A stretch of 64,000 bases of DNA. Source: Stutzerimonas stutzeri (lineage in GTDB: Bacteria > Pseudomonadota > Gammaproteobacteria > Pseudomonadales > Pseudomonadaceae). The notes under the pieces are model-generated. The model was not told the DNA's origin, made no database searches, and worked only from the letters and a program-made list of their open reading frames with translations. Of the stretch, positions 43,562 to 52,499 are shown one piece after another. The stretch covers positions 608,001-672,000 of the forward strand of contig NZ_CP046902.1 in assembly GCF_009789555.1 (NCBI RefSeq), in the 5' to 3' direction. The translations under genes were made by a program, and so were the position numbers. How positions within the stretch are numbered: the stretch's first letter is position 1; each line of letters begins with the position of its first letter.

Positions 43562-43891
43562 TCAGGTGCCCGGCGGGGCGGGCAAGCGCATCGACAGCAG
43601 CAGATAGCTCAGGCTCTTGCCGTGACGGTCGAGTCCCGGACTTCGGTTCACGCCGCCTTCCAGCGCGTCCTCCAGCACGAAGTTCAGGACCTTGAGGCTG
43701 TCGAGCGCGTGGCGACGGACACGGCTGGGCTGGCGGGTTACGAACCACTCAGCGACGCGCTCACTCGTCAGCTCACGCTGCAGCCAGGCGTAGTGCGCGT
43801 CGTTCAGCGGGAACACGGCGATACTGAGGATGTTGCCCTTGTCGCCGGCACGGGCATGGGCATAGTCGGCCAGGGTGACGAATGCGCTCAT
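43562..43891 (-). CDS. AtuA-associated small-domain protein
   Basis: 109 residues from the ATG at 43891, overlapping the stop of the preceding gene (ATGA). Sequence ADYAHARAGDKGNILSIAVF is characteristic of the ferredoxin-fold domain that is the C-terminal part of, or the partner to, AtuA/DUF1446 proteins. Here the two parts are separate genes, translationally coupled. Confidence 0.8.
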   Translation of the reverse strand: MSAFVTLADYAHARAGDKGNILSIAVFPLNDAHYAWLQRELTSERVAEWFVTRQPSRVRRHALDSLKVLNFVLEDALEGGVNRSPGLDRHGKSLSYLLLSMRLPAPPGT

Positions 43892-45243
43892 CAATACCAC
43901 TCCAGGGACGTTTGGATTTCATCGCGGGGGATCAGGAAGCTCTGCGTGGTGATGCTTTCGCTGACGTGGCGCCGGACCCCGCCACCGCCTGCCGGACCGT
44001 TGGTATACAGCGACTCCACTTCGGCCAGCAGGGCATCGATCAACGCCCGGTCAGGGTGCGTGAGCCCCACCCGCACGCGAACGTCGTCCAGCTCCGACAC
44101 CTGTTCCAGACGTTGCGCCAGGTACTCGCCACGCCCGTCGTTGAACAGGCTGGCCACCCCCGAAAGGTCGATCCACGGCTCGATCTGAGGCGCCAGCTGC
44201 GCGAAGCGCTGCAGCAGCACCTCCCGCGCCAGCCGGGCCCGGGCCAGGGCCCCAGGACCTGCATAGGAAATCTCGCCTTCGCCGAACCACAAGCCTCGCA
44301 AGCCGACCAGCCCCTTGAGGGTTTCCGGTCGCGGATGCCCCTGAATCCCGCTGACCTGGACGCGGTGTTCGCCCACCTGGCGAACGCTCACCTCGCCCAG
44401 ATCGAGCACCACATCGGGGGTCAGGTAACGGCGCGGGTCATGCACTTCATAGAGCAACTGTTCCTTGACCGTGCGCTCGCTGACCAAGCCACCGCTGCCT
44501 TCGGTCTTGGTGATCACCAGGCTGCCATCCTCTCCGAGTTCGACGATGGGGCAGCCCAGGTTCGCCAGATCAGGCACGTCCTTGATGCCGGGGTGGGCGA
44601 AATAACCGCCGGTGACCTGGGTGCAACACTCCAGCAAGTGCCCGGCAACCGTGGCGACCGCCATCTTCTGCCAGTCGTCTCGCGCCCAGCCAAGGCCATG
44701 GCGTGCCGGCCCCACCGCCAGCGACGGGTCGGCGACACGCCCGCAGAGCACGATCTGGGCACCCTGCTCGAGCGCCTGGGCGATGCCGTCGGCGCCGGTG
44801 TAGACATTGATCGATACCCGGCCCTCAGCCGGCAGGTCGGTTGGCAACCAGCGCTCCAGCGCGGCGGTGTCGGCCTGCAACAGGTCGTCGCCGAGCACGC
44901 AGGCGATGCGTGCCTGCGGGTAGCGCGCGGCAAGCAACTCGCGCAGACGCCGGGCAGCGGCCTGCGGATTGGCCGCGCCGCCATTGGTAACGATCGGGAT
45001 TCGCTGCTCGAGGCAAAGCTTGAGAATCGGCTCGATGAAATCGAACAACCGTGCGGCGTAGCCCTGGGCAGGGTCGGCTCGCTTGCGCAATTGCGCCTCA
45101 GCGAGGGTTCGCTCGGCGAGGAGTTCGAGCATCAGGTAGCGTTGGCCCTTGCGTCCGGCCAGGTCCCGGGCGAGCCGCAGCGCGGCATCGGGACGGTCAT
45201 TGGCAAAGCCGGCGCCGCAGCCGATGTGGATGGTTTTTGTCAT
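43891..45243 (-). CDS. AtuA/DUF1446-family protein
   Basis: 450 residues from the ATG at 45243 (MTKTIHIGCGAGFANDRPDA), with GGAG 6 nt upstream. The glycine-rich start and segments CVLGDDLLQ, CGRVADPSLAVGPARHGLGW and GGYFAHPGIKDVP are typical of the family named after AtuA of acyclic-terpene utilisation, whose reaction is not firmly established. The neighbours (CitMHS importer, divergent LysR) suggest catabolism of a polar di- or tricarboxylate, not a terpene. Confidence 0.85.
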   Translation of the reverse strand: MTKTIHIGCGAGFANDRPDAALRLARDLAGRKGQRYLMLELLAERTLAEAQLRKRADPAQGYAARLFDFIEPILKLCLEQRIPIVTNGGAANPQAAARRLRELLAARYPQARIACVLGDDLLQADTAALERWLPTDLPAEGRVSINVYTGADGIAQALEQGAQIVLCGRVADPSLAVGPARHGLGWARDDWQKMAVATVAGHLLECCTQVTGGYFAHPGIKDVPDLANLGCPIVELGEDGSLVITKTEGSGGLVSERTVKEQLLYEVHDPRRYLTPDVVLDLGEVSVRQVGEHRVQVSGIQGHPRPETLKGLVGLRGLWFGEGEISYAGPGALARARLAREVLLQRFAQLAPQIEPWIDLSGVASLFNDGRGEYLAQRLEQVSELDDVRVRVGLTHPDRALIDALLAEVESLYTNGPAGGGGVRRHVSESITTQSFLIPRDEIQTSLEWY

Positions 45244-45310
45244 GGTGCGCTCCACTGCGGTTTGCCTGCATGGTGGAGCTGGGTCATTCTTCTGTGAATT
45301 CGAAAGGTAA

Positions 45311-45322
45311 GATCAATTGATC
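45311..45322. promoter_or_regulatory. Candidate LysR operator
   Basis: GATCAATTGATC, a perfect 12-bp palindrome in the 100-bp gap between the divergent AtuA-like and LysR genes, 22 bp from the LysR start. Confidence 0.5.
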
Positions 45323-45343
45323 CACTATTCTTATAGGTAAACC

Positions 45344-46216
45344 ATGAACGTCTCGTTCCGCCAGTTGCGCGCTTTCGTGCGGGTTGCCGAAAGCGGCAGC
45401 TTCACCCGTACCTCCGAGCAGTTGCATCTGTCCCAGCCCGCGTTGAGCTACACCATTCGCAAGCTCGAAGACGCGCTCGGCCTGCAGTTGTTGGCGCGTA
45501 ACACCCGCATGGTGGAAATGACGCCGGCTGGGCGGCACTTTCTCGCGCAGGCACGGCGGATGCTGCGGGACATGGAGGATGCGGTACGCGATGCGCGCGA
45601 GACGCTGGCGTTGACCCGCGGCATCATTCGCCTTGGCGCACTGCCAACCGCCGCGGCGTCGTTCCTGCCGCCTGCCATCGCGGCCTTCTCCGAGCTGCAT
45701 CCGGGCGTCGAGGTACAGCTGCGCGACGGCCGCGCGGGCGAGATTCTCGCCTGGGTGAACAGCGGTGAGGTCGAGGCCGGCATCAGCTCCTCGCCCGCCG
45801 AGGGGTCAGGCCTGAACTTCGAACCGCTGCTTGACGATAACCTGGTATTGCTGGTTCGCGACGATGCTGCGCGGGGTACGCAATGGCGGCACCTTCCCTA
45901 TATCGCCCTCACGCCGGACACCAGCATTCGACCGCTCGCCGACGCCGCGCTACGTCATCTGGGCATGCAGCCAACGCCCGTCTGGGAGGTGGCCCATATG
46001 AGTTCTGTCGTGGCTCTGGTGCGCGAGGGGCTGGGGTTTTCGCTGCTCCCCGCCAGCTGCGCGTCGGTTTTCAATATCGAACGATGCAGCACGGTCCCGA
46101 TCGAGCAACCGGCACGGCGCTCGATCGGCCTGCTGGAAACCCGCCCAGTATCCCGCTCGCCATCGTTGGCGGCTTTCATGGCGCTGCTACGCGAGCGGTT
46201 GGCGTCAGGCGGTTGA
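45344..46216 (+). CDS. LysR-family transcriptional regulator
   Basis: 290 residues. N-terminal helix-turn-helix (VSFRQLRAFVRVAESGSFTR, LSQPALSYTIRKLEDALG) and a periplasmic-binding-like effector domain (IIRLGALPTAAASFLPPAI). Divergent from the AtuA-like/CitMHS operon across a 100-bp gap with a palindromic site, so it most likely activates that operon in response to its substrate. Confidence 0.88.
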   Translation: MNVSFRQLRAFVRVAESGSFTRTSEQLHLSQPALSYTIRKLEDALGLQLLARNTRMVEMTPAGRHFLAQARRMLRDMEDAVRDARETLALTRGIIRLGALPTAAASFLPPAIAAFSELHPGVEVQLRDGRAGEILAWVNSGEVEAGISSSPAEGSGLNFEPLLDDNLVLLVRDDAARGTQWRHLPYIALTPDTSIRPLADAALRHLGMQPTPVWEVAHMSSVVALVREGLGFSLLPASCASVFNIERCSTVPIEQPARRSIGLLETRPVSRSPSLAAFMALLRERLASGG

Positions 46217-46349
46217 GCCAATCGCCGGGTTGTGCGAATGCGCGATGGACGGCAGATCGTGTCCGAACGTCTTTTCCAGAACGGCTGATCCGGTCGTGCA
46301 GCATCTTGCGGCGTATGCTCTGCATTCCATGGGCTGACGAGCAATCCAG

Positions 46350-46718
46350 ATGATCGACTTCAACAACAAGGGCTTCTTCAAACTGAAGCAGAACGATGAA
46401 TACGCGGAGCGGGTCAGGTCGCTTCTGCTGGACGGCGAGCAGGTCATCGACGCGTACAAGTCGATGCGCGACGGCGTGGTGTTCACGAACAAGCGAATCA
46501 TCGCGGTCAACGTGCAAGGTATCACCGGAAGCAAAAAGGACTTCACCTCCCTGCCCTACAAGAACATCGTCGCCTATTCGGTGGAAACGTCCGGAACCTT
46601 CGACCTGGACTCGGAGCTGGAGATCTACTTCTCATCGCTGGGCAAAGTCAGGTTCGAGTTCACCGGCAAGGCTTCGGTCGTCGAGATATCCAGGCACATC
46701 TCCCGACACTTGCTCTGA
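46350..46718 (+). CDS. Bacterial PH-domain protein (YokE-like)
   Basis: 122 residues. A single bacterial pleckstrin-homology fold: SMRDGVVFTNKRIIAVNVQG followed by SLPYKNIVAYSVETSGTF and a strand-rich end. No membrane helix or signal peptide. Function of such solitary PH proteins is poorly known; the neighbours give no clue. Confidence 0.8.
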   Translation: MIDFNNKGFFKLKQNDEYAERVRSLLLDGEQVIDAYKSMRDGVVFTNKRIIAVNVQGITGSKKDFTSLPYKNIVAYSVETSGTFDLDSELEIYFSSLGKVRFEFTGKASVVEISRHISRHLL

Positions 46719-46806
46719 GGCGATCCGGGCTGGGGCCGGTCACGCTTGGGCGAGCGGCCTGTACCGGGTCGTAACACCTGTGGCTGCCCGGATCGGATCA
46801 GCCGGC

Positions 46807-47262
46807 TTACGCGTCCTGCTCGAGCGCCTCGGCGCCCGCGCAAGCGACCTGAGCGGCCTCGCTCCGGTGAACCCCATGAACCGCTACCGCGCCGATGCAC
46901 CGCTGCTCGACATAGATGGGGATCGCATCAGCGGGGAACCGACGTTGCCGACCCAGCATCGATGACGCCTCGTCGAACAGGCCGCATTGCTCGGCGGCGG
47001 TAACCTGCTGAGCCTTTCGGATGGCGCATCGGGCGCTGTCGGGCGGGCTGCCATCGAGCTTCACCAGGCCAAGCGGCTCACCTGTGGTATCGACCACCGC
47101 GATGGAAACCGCCCAACCGTTACGCTCGGCCTCGACGCGCGCCGCGCGCAGCGCCGCTTCGGTCCTTTGCGCGCCAAGCCTGAAACGGTCCTGCGATGGC
47201 GGAGGACCCACATAGATGGCGGCCTCCACATCCCACAGCCCAGACAACAGTCCGCGTCCCAT
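46807..47262 (-). CDS. GlcG/HbpS-family heme-binding-like protein
   Basis: 151 residues. GlcG/HbpS core: AALRAARVEAERNGWAVSIA, VVDTTGEPLGLVKLDGSP, AIRKAQQVTAA, ending with an IPIYVEQRCIGAVAVHGV strand. GlcG is found in the E. coli glycolate operon. Here it is 23 bp downstream of an FMN-dependent 2-hydroxyacid dehydrogenase, a similar association with hydroxyacid oxidation. Last gene of the minus-strand sugar-acid operon. Confidence 0.75.
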   Translation of the reverse strand: MGRGLLSGLWDVEAAIYVGPPPSQDRFRLGAQRTEAALRAARVEAERNGWAVSIAVVDTTGEPLGLVKLDGSPPDSARCAIRKAQQVTAAEQCGLFDEASSMLGRQRRFPADAIPIYVEQRCIGAVAVHGVHRSEAAQVACAGAEALEQDA

Positions 47263-47285
47263 AAGCCCTCCGATTACCGGTTGCT

Positions 47286-48458
47286 CTATTTCTTGTTATT
47301 GACCAGGCACTGCCGGGTGACATCCTCGATCCGCGTCAGCCCCAGCAGCGCCATGTCACGCTGCAACTCGGCGCCCAGCAGGTCGATCGCATGCGATACG
47401 CCCGCTTCGCCCGCGTACGCCGCGGCATAGTTGAACGGTCGCCCGATGAAGACCATCCGCGCGCCCAGCGCCAGGGCTTTGAGTACGTCGGTGCCACGCC
47501 TGAAACCGCTGTCGACCATCACCGGCAGCTCGCTGACAGCCTCGACCACGTCAGGTAAGGCCTCCAGCGCCGAAAGGGTGCCGTCGAGCTGACGTCCGCC
47601 ATGGTTGGAGACGATCAGCGCATCCGCCCCCGCATCGCGAGACCGACGCGCGTCATCCGGATGCAGCACACCCTTGATCACCAGCTTGCCCGGCCACAGC
47701 CGCCGGACCAGTTCGAGATAGCGCCAATTGAGGTGGCTGCGACCCGAGAAATCCCGCTTCACGTTACCGGACAGGATCGCGACGCCGCGCGTGGCATAGT
47801 TGTTCTCGAAGTGCGGCATGCCGTGATTGATCAACGTGCGCAGGAAGGTGCCGAACAACCAGCGCGGCCGTATCAGCCCGTCGTAGGCCAGGCGCAGGCT
47901 GGGGCGCAGCGGTGAGCTGAAGCCCGAGCGCGTGTTGTTGTCGCTGTTGGGCGGCACCGGGTAATCGACGGTGATCACCAGTTTGTCGAAGCCTGCGCTG
48001 CGCACGCGCTCGATCAGCGCCTCGATGCCGGATTCATCGCCAGGCAGGTAGGCCTGAAACCAATCCGTCTTGCCATTATTGAGCACGTCTTCCATGCGGA
48101 TCAGCGAGCTGCCGCTGAGGATCATCGGAATGCCGGCCTTGGCTGCTGCCTGCGCCTGCACCAGATCCCCTCGGTAGGCCGACAGGGCGCTGATACCCAT
48201 CGGCGCGATGCCGATCGGCAAGGCGTAGCGTTGGCCGAGCAGCTCGGTTTCCAGCGAGATGTTCGAGACATCGACCAGGGCCCGAGGCAGGAAGGCGTAC
48301 GCCTCGAACGCGCTGCGATTGGCCCGGCCGGTGTGTCCGTCTTCGGCGACGTTGGCGATGTAGCCGTAGAGGGGGCGTGGCAGATGGCGTTTCGCAACGC
48401 GGTCGAGGTCGTGCAGGTTCAGGATCGACGCCAGGCGTCGCGAATGATTACTGGGCAT
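47286..48458 (-). CDS. FMN-dependent 2-hydroxyacid dehydrogenase (L-lactate dehydrogenase type)
   Basis: 390 residues from the ATG at 48458 (MPSNHSRRLASILNLHDLD). Alpha-hydroxyacid dehydrogenase TIM barrel: FLPRALVDVSNIS, PIGIAPMGISALSAYRGD, catalytic His in IVSNHGGRQLDGT and Arg in VDSGFRRGTDVLKALALGA. Oxidises L-lactate, mandelate or glycolate to the oxoacid with electrons passed to the quinone pool. In a pathway ending in an FAH-type hydrolase it could oxidise L-lactate released from a deoxysugar acid. Start overlaps the upstream gene by 11 nt. Confidence 0.85.
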   Translation of the reverse strand: MPSNHSRRLASILNLHDLDRVAKRHLPRPLYGYIANVAEDGHTGRANRSAFEAYAFLPRALVDVSNISLETELLGQRYALPIGIAPMGISALSAYRGDLVQAQAAAKAGIPMILSGSSLIRMEDVLNNGKTDWFQAYLPGDESGIEALIERVRSAGFDKLVITVDYPVPPNSDNNTRSGFSSPLRPSLRLAYDGLIRPRWLFGTFLRTLINHGMPHFENNYATRGVAILSGNVKRDFSGRSHLNWRYLELVRRLWPGKLVIKGVLHPDDARRSRDAGADALIVSNHGGRQLDGTLSALEALPDVVEAVSELPVMVDSGFRRGTDVLKALALGARMVFIGRPFNYAAAYAGEAGVSHAIDLLGAELQRDMALLGLTRIEDVTRQCLVNNKK

Positions 48459-49461
48459 CGACGGGTCGTTCCTGCTGTGTTTGGCCGAATCCGCTCGGGC
48501 GGGCCTGCGGATTGACCAGATCCCGCGGACGCTCGCTATGCAAGGCCTGACAGATATTCTCCACCGCGCACGCGGCCATCGCTTCGCGCGTTTCATGGGT
48601 GGCCGAGCCGATATGCGGCAGGGTGACCACGTTGTCCATGCGCAGCAGCGGTGACGCCTGCAACGGCTCACGCTCGAAGACGTCCAGTCCCGCACCGGCG
48701 ATCAATCCCTCGTCCAGTGCTCGGATCAGCCCGGCCTCGTCGACCACCCGGCCGCGCGCGATGTTGATCACGAAGGCCGAGCGCTTCATCGCACGACACT
48801 GTTCGTAGCCGAGCAGGTGTTCGGTCTGCTCGGTCAGCGGCACGGTAAGGCAGACGAAATCCGACTCCGCCAGCAATTGCTCGAACGTACGGCGCTGTAT
48901 CCCCCACTGCGCCTCCAGCTCGGGTTTGGGCGACGCGTTGCTGTACAGCAGCCGCATGTTGAAGCCCAGCGCGCGACGAGCGATGGCCTGGCCGATGCGC
49001 CCGAGGCCGACCAGCCCAAGCGTCTTGCCATGCACATCGTGACCGAAGTGAGGCTCGCCGACGTGCTGGGTCCAGCGCCCCTCGCGCACCATGTTGGCCA
49101 GCTCGACCATGCGCCGCGCGCTGGCCATGATCAACATGAATCCGGTGTCCGCGGTTGTCTCGGTAAGCACGTCCGGGGTGTTGGTCAACACGATGCCGCG
49201 GCGACTCAGCTCGGCGACCGGCAGGTTGTCGTAGCCCACCGAGATGGTCGCGATGGCTTCCAGCGCCGGCGCCTGGTCGAGCACCTCCGTGGTGACCTGC
49301 AACTTGCCGCCGATCAGGCCATGAGCCTCGCGCAGGGCGGCGGCGACCGCCTCGGGCTGACGCTCGGGCTCCTCGAAATAGTCCACCTCGAAGTGTTCAC
49401 GCAAGCGCTGCAGGTGCGATTCCTTCAGCCGCCGCAGGGCGACGATTCGTTTCTTGTGCAT
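48448..49461 (-). CDS. NAD(P)-dependent D-2-hydroxyacid dehydrogenase (GhrB-like)
   Basis: 337 residues from the ATG at 49461 (MHKKRIVALRRLKE); an ATG at 49473 is in frame. Rossmann motif GLVGLGRIGQAIARR, catalytic Arg in NIARGRVVDE, Glu in DVFEREPLQ and His in LPHIGSATHETR. Belongs with glyoxylate/hydroxypyruvate and 2-ketogluconate reductases. Encoded between a DHDPS-family lyase and an FMN hydroxyacid dehydrogenase, so it may reduce a 2-oxo acid product. Confidence 0.85.
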   Translation of the reverse strand: MHKKRIVALRRLKESHLQRLREHFEVDYFEEPERQPEAVAAALREAHGLIGGKLQVTTEVLDQAPALEAIATISVGYDNLPVAELSRRGIVLTNTPDVLTETTADTGFMLIMASARRMVELANMVREGRWTQHVGEPHFGHDVHGKTLGLVGLGRIGQAIARRALGFNMRLLYSNASPKPELEAQWGIQRRTFEQLLAESDFVCLTVPLTEQTEHLLGYEQCRAMKRSAFVINIARGRVVDEAGLIRALDEGLIAGAGLDVFEREPLQASPLLRMDNVVTLPHIGSATHETREAMAACAVENICQALHSERPRDLVNPQARPSGFGQTQQERPVDAQ

Positions 49462-49475
49462 CGGTAACTCCATGG

Positions 49476-50396
49476 TCAGCTGTGCTTGAGGCCCGGCATG
49501 TCGAAGTGAGCATCGTCGAGCAGCGCGAAAAGCTCAGCGCGCTGTTGCTCGTCGAGTTCCACCAGCGGAGGCCGTAGCCGTGCCCAGTGTTCCTCATCGC
49601 TGCATCGCGCGGTAGCCGCCTTGAGCGCCGCGATCACCGGGAAGCGCTCGAAGATCTTGCGCGTGCGGACCAGGGCAGCCTGCTGCTCGTCAGCGTCACC
49701 GGCCTGCCAGTTCCTGGCGAGCTGCGCGATGGGGCCAGGATTGACGTTGGCCGTGGCGCTGATGCAGCCGGCGCCTCCGGCACGCAGCGTCTGCAGCAGA
49801 AAGGCTTCGCTGCCGGCGTAGACCTCGAAGCCGTCCTGGCCGAAGTGCTCGATCACCGCCTGGGTATTGGACCAGTCGCCGGAGCTGTCCTTGAGTCCGA
49901 CCACCTGCTTCGGATAGGCCTTGAGCAGCCGCTCGATCAAGCCCAGCGAGAGCGGCACCTGCGAAACCGGCGGGATGTGGTAGAGGTAAATGCGCAGCCG
50001 ATCGTCGCCGACCCGCTCGATCACCTCGCTGAAGTAGCGGAACAGGCCCTCGTCGGACACGCCCTTGTAGTAGAACGGCGGCAGCATCAGCACGCCCTGC
50101 ACACCTTTGGCGACTGCGTGACGGGTTTGCGCCACGGTATCGGGCAGCGCGCTGCTACCCGTACCGGGCATCAGCCGTGCAGCCGGAACGCCCGCCTCGA
50201 TGAGTGCATCGAGCAATTGTTGCTTTTCTTGCACGGCGAGCGAATTGGCTTCCGAGTTGGTGCCAAACACGGCCAGCCCGACGCCCTTGTCCAGCAGCCA
50301 GCGGCAATGCGCCACGAAGCGTCCGGTGTCCGGCGTGAGGTCCGCAGCAAACGGCGTGATGACCGGCGACCATACGCGCCCCTTCTCATGACTCAT
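49476..50396 (-). CDS. Dihydrodipicolinate synthase-family lyase
   Basis: 306 residues, DapA/N-acetylneuraminate lyase fold. Substrate loop GTNSEANSL, catalytic Tyr in RIYLYHIPPVSQ and Schiff-base Lys in VVGLKDSSGDW. In sugar-acid loci such enzymes are 2-keto-3-deoxy acid aldolases or 5-keto-4-deoxyglucarate dehydratases. It is 14 bp upstream of the D-2-hydroxyacid dehydrogenase start and 60 bp downstream of tctA. Confidence 0.85.
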   Translation of the reverse strand: MSHEKGRVWSPVITPFAADLTPDTGRFVAHCRWLLDKGVGLAVFGTNSEANSLAVQEKQQLLDALIEAGVPAARLMPGTGSSALPDTVAQTRHAVAKGVQGVLMLPPFYYKGVSDEGLFRYFSEVIERVGDDRLRIYLYHIPPVSQVPLSLGLIERLLKAYPKQVVGLKDSSGDWSNTQAVIEHFGQDGFEVYAGSEAFLLQTLRAGGAGCISATANVNPGPIAQLARNWQAGDADEQQAALVRTRKIFERFPVIAALKAATARCSDEEHWARLRPPLVELDEQQRAELFALLDDAHFDMPGLKHS

Positions 50397-50455
50397 GGCT
50401 CAATCCTCTTCTTGTCGTTATCCCGGCAGCCCCCAGCGGCTGCCAGCGCAGGGCT

Positions 50456-51964
50456 TCAGGCGAGGCGCGCACGGCGCCGCAGTGGCGCGAGCATCCAGCG
50501 GAACAGGGGTGTCGCCTGCAGCACCGAGAACACCGCGATGCACAGCAGGACCACGGCGATCGGGCTGGACAGGAAGATCCGGTAATCGCCATTGCCGATC
50601 AGCATCGACTGATGGAAGCCGTTCTCCATCACCGGGCCGAGGATCAGGCCGATGACCATCGGCGCCGGCGACACACCGGCCTTGGCCAGCCAGTAGCCGA
50701 ACAGGCCGAAGCCCAGCATCAGGCCCACCTCGAACAGGCTGTTGTTGATCGCGTAGGCGCCGACGATGCACAGCGCGATGATCGCGCAGGCGATGAAGCC
50801 GTCCGGAATGCGGGTCACGGCGACGCTGGCCTTGGTGAACATCAGGCCGACGGCAAGCAGGCCGATGTTGGCGAAGATCACCGCCCAGATCAGCGTGTAG
50901 GTCACGTCGCCATAGTCGGTCAGCAGGTTCGGCCCCGGCAGGATGCCCTGCACCATCAGCGCACCGAGCAGGATCGCGGTTGCCGAGCTGCCCGGAATGC
51001 CGAGTGCGATGGTGGGGATCAACGCGCCGCCGACCACCGCATTGTTCGCCGCCTCGGGTGCAGCGACCCCGGCCGGATCGCCGTCGCCAAAACGACTCTT
51101 GTCCTTGGCAAAGCGTTTTGCCTCGTTATAGGCGAACCAGCTGGCGGTATCGCCGCCCGTCCCTGGAATCAACCCCACCACCACGCCGATGCCACTGGAC
51201 CGCAGAATGTTGGGCATCAGCGCTTTCAGCTCGGAAAACTTTGGGATCAACCGGTCGGTGATGCGGCTGGCGATCTTGGCGGCGCCATGGGAGTTCTCGA
51301 TCAGCGACAGCGCCTGGGGGATGGAAAACAGTCCGATCAACGCCACCGTGAAACTGATGCCCGAGAACAGATTGATATTGCCGAAGGCCATGCGCGGCGT
51401 GCCGGTGGTCAAGTCCATCCCCACGGTACTGACCAGCAATCCGATGGCGCCGGAGAACAGCCCGTTGACCACCGAGCCCTGGGCCAGCGAACCGATGATG
51501 GTGATGCCGAGCACGGCGATGGCGAACAGCTCGATCGGCCCGAATTCGACGACGATGCTGCCCAGCAGGGGTGCGGCCAACAGCAAGGCAAGGCCGCTGA
51601 TGGTTCCACCGATGAAGGAGGCGAACAGTGAAATGCCCAGCGCCTTGCCTGCCTGACCCTGCTGCGACATCGGGTAGCCGTCGAGCACCGTCGCCGCCGC
51701 CGAGGGCGTGCCCGGCGTACGCAGCAGGATCGCAGCGATAGAACCTCCATACGAAGCACCGACGTAGAGCGAGGCGAGCATGCTCAGGCCGGTCGCGGTG
51801 TCCATGCTGAAGGTCAGCGGCAACAGCAGGGCCAGCGCCATGGTGGCGGATAGACCCGGCATGGCGCCGACGAACAGCCCCAGAAGCGTGCCGCCAAGAA
51901 TGGCGGCGACATTGGACAGGGTCAGCACATTCGCCAACCCGATCATGACGATCGAACTTTCCAC
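50456..51964 (-). CDS. tctA: Tripartite tricarboxylate transporter, large permease TctA
   Basis: 502 residues, about twelve membrane helices. TctA signatures: GLFVGAMPGLSATMALALLL, YVGASYGGSIAAILLRTPGT, GLIPGTGGDTASWFAYNEAK and ALGIPGSSATAILLGALMVQ. Forms the Na+-coupled transporter with TctB and the binding protein TctC encoded upstream in the order tctC-tctB-tctA. Confidence 0.92.
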   Translation of the reverse strand: MESSIVMIGLANVLTLSNVAAILGGTLLGLFVGAMPGLSATMALALLLPLTFSMDTATGLSMLASLYVGASYGGSIAAILLRTPGTPSAAATVLDGYPMSQQGQAGKALGISLFASFIGGTISGLALLLAAPLLGSIVVEFGPIELFAIAVLGITIIGSLAQGSVVNGLFSGAIGLLVSTVGMDLTTGTPRMAFGNINLFSGISFTVALIGLFSIPQALSLIENSHGAAKIASRITDRLIPKFSELKALMPNILRSSGIGVVVGLIPGTGGDTASWFAYNEAKRFAKDKSRFGDGDPAGVAAPEAANNAVVGGALIPTIALGIPGSSATAILLGALMVQGILPGPNLLTDYGDVTYTLIWAVIFANIGLLAVGLMFTKASVAVTRIPDGFIACAIIALCIVGAYAINNSLFEVGLMLGFGLFGYWLAKAGVSPAPMVIGLILGPVMENGFHQSMLIGNGDYRIFLSSPIAVVLLCIAVFSVLQATPLFRWMLAPLRRRARLA

Positions 51965-51997
51965 GGAAAAAGCCTCGTCGAGAGTAGATAAAGGCGA

Positions 51998-52465
51998 TCA
52001 GCCGATCGCCGGTGGTAGCAGCGGTACGGGAAGCCCCAGAAATTGCACGAACACCAGGCAGACCACGGCCACCAGAACCACCGTGCCGATCACGGCGAAA
52101 CGCACCGAGACCGTACGGATCAGCAGCAGCGCCACGGCCATGAACAGCACGGTCGACAACAGGTAACCCAGCGTGCCGATGAGCGCGACGTAGGCAATCG
52201 CCAGCGCGAACACCGCAGCGGTCACCGCATAGCGCGCCGGGGCGGGCGCCTCTTCGCTGGCAGCGGGCGGCTCGGCGCCGGAGCGGTTCGCTGCGCGCCA
52301 GCGCAGCAGCTCCGAACACACCATTGCCAGCGAGAGCAGCGCCACCGTTACCGAGTAGATCAGCGGCATCTGCGCGGCGGCCTCCGGATAACCCTGCGCG
52401 TTGATGAAGAACACCACGGCCACGGCGATGCCGAAGAGCCCGAGTAGCAACCTGTTTCTGTTCAT
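51998..52465 (-). CDS. tctB: Tripartite tricarboxylate transporter, small permease TctB
   Basis: 155 residues with four predicted membrane helices, the small subunit layout (LLLGLFGIAVAVVFFINAQG first). 33 bp upstream of tctA and 34 bp downstream of tctC. Confidence 0.88.
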   Translation of the reverse strand: MNRNRLLLGLFGIAVAVVFFINAQGYPEAAAQMPLIYSVTVALLSLAMVCSELLRWRAANRSGAEPPAASEEAPAPARYAVTAAVFALAIAYVALIGTLGYLLSTVLFMAVALLLIRTVSVRFAVIGTVVLVAVVCLVFVQFLGLPVPLLPPAIG

Positions 52466-52499
52466 CGGCGCCTCCCCTCGTTACGTTCGGCAGATCGCA

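Noticed and set aside
43882..45297. 471-codon plus-strand open frame
   Set aside because: Antisense to the AtuA-like gene; shadow composition.
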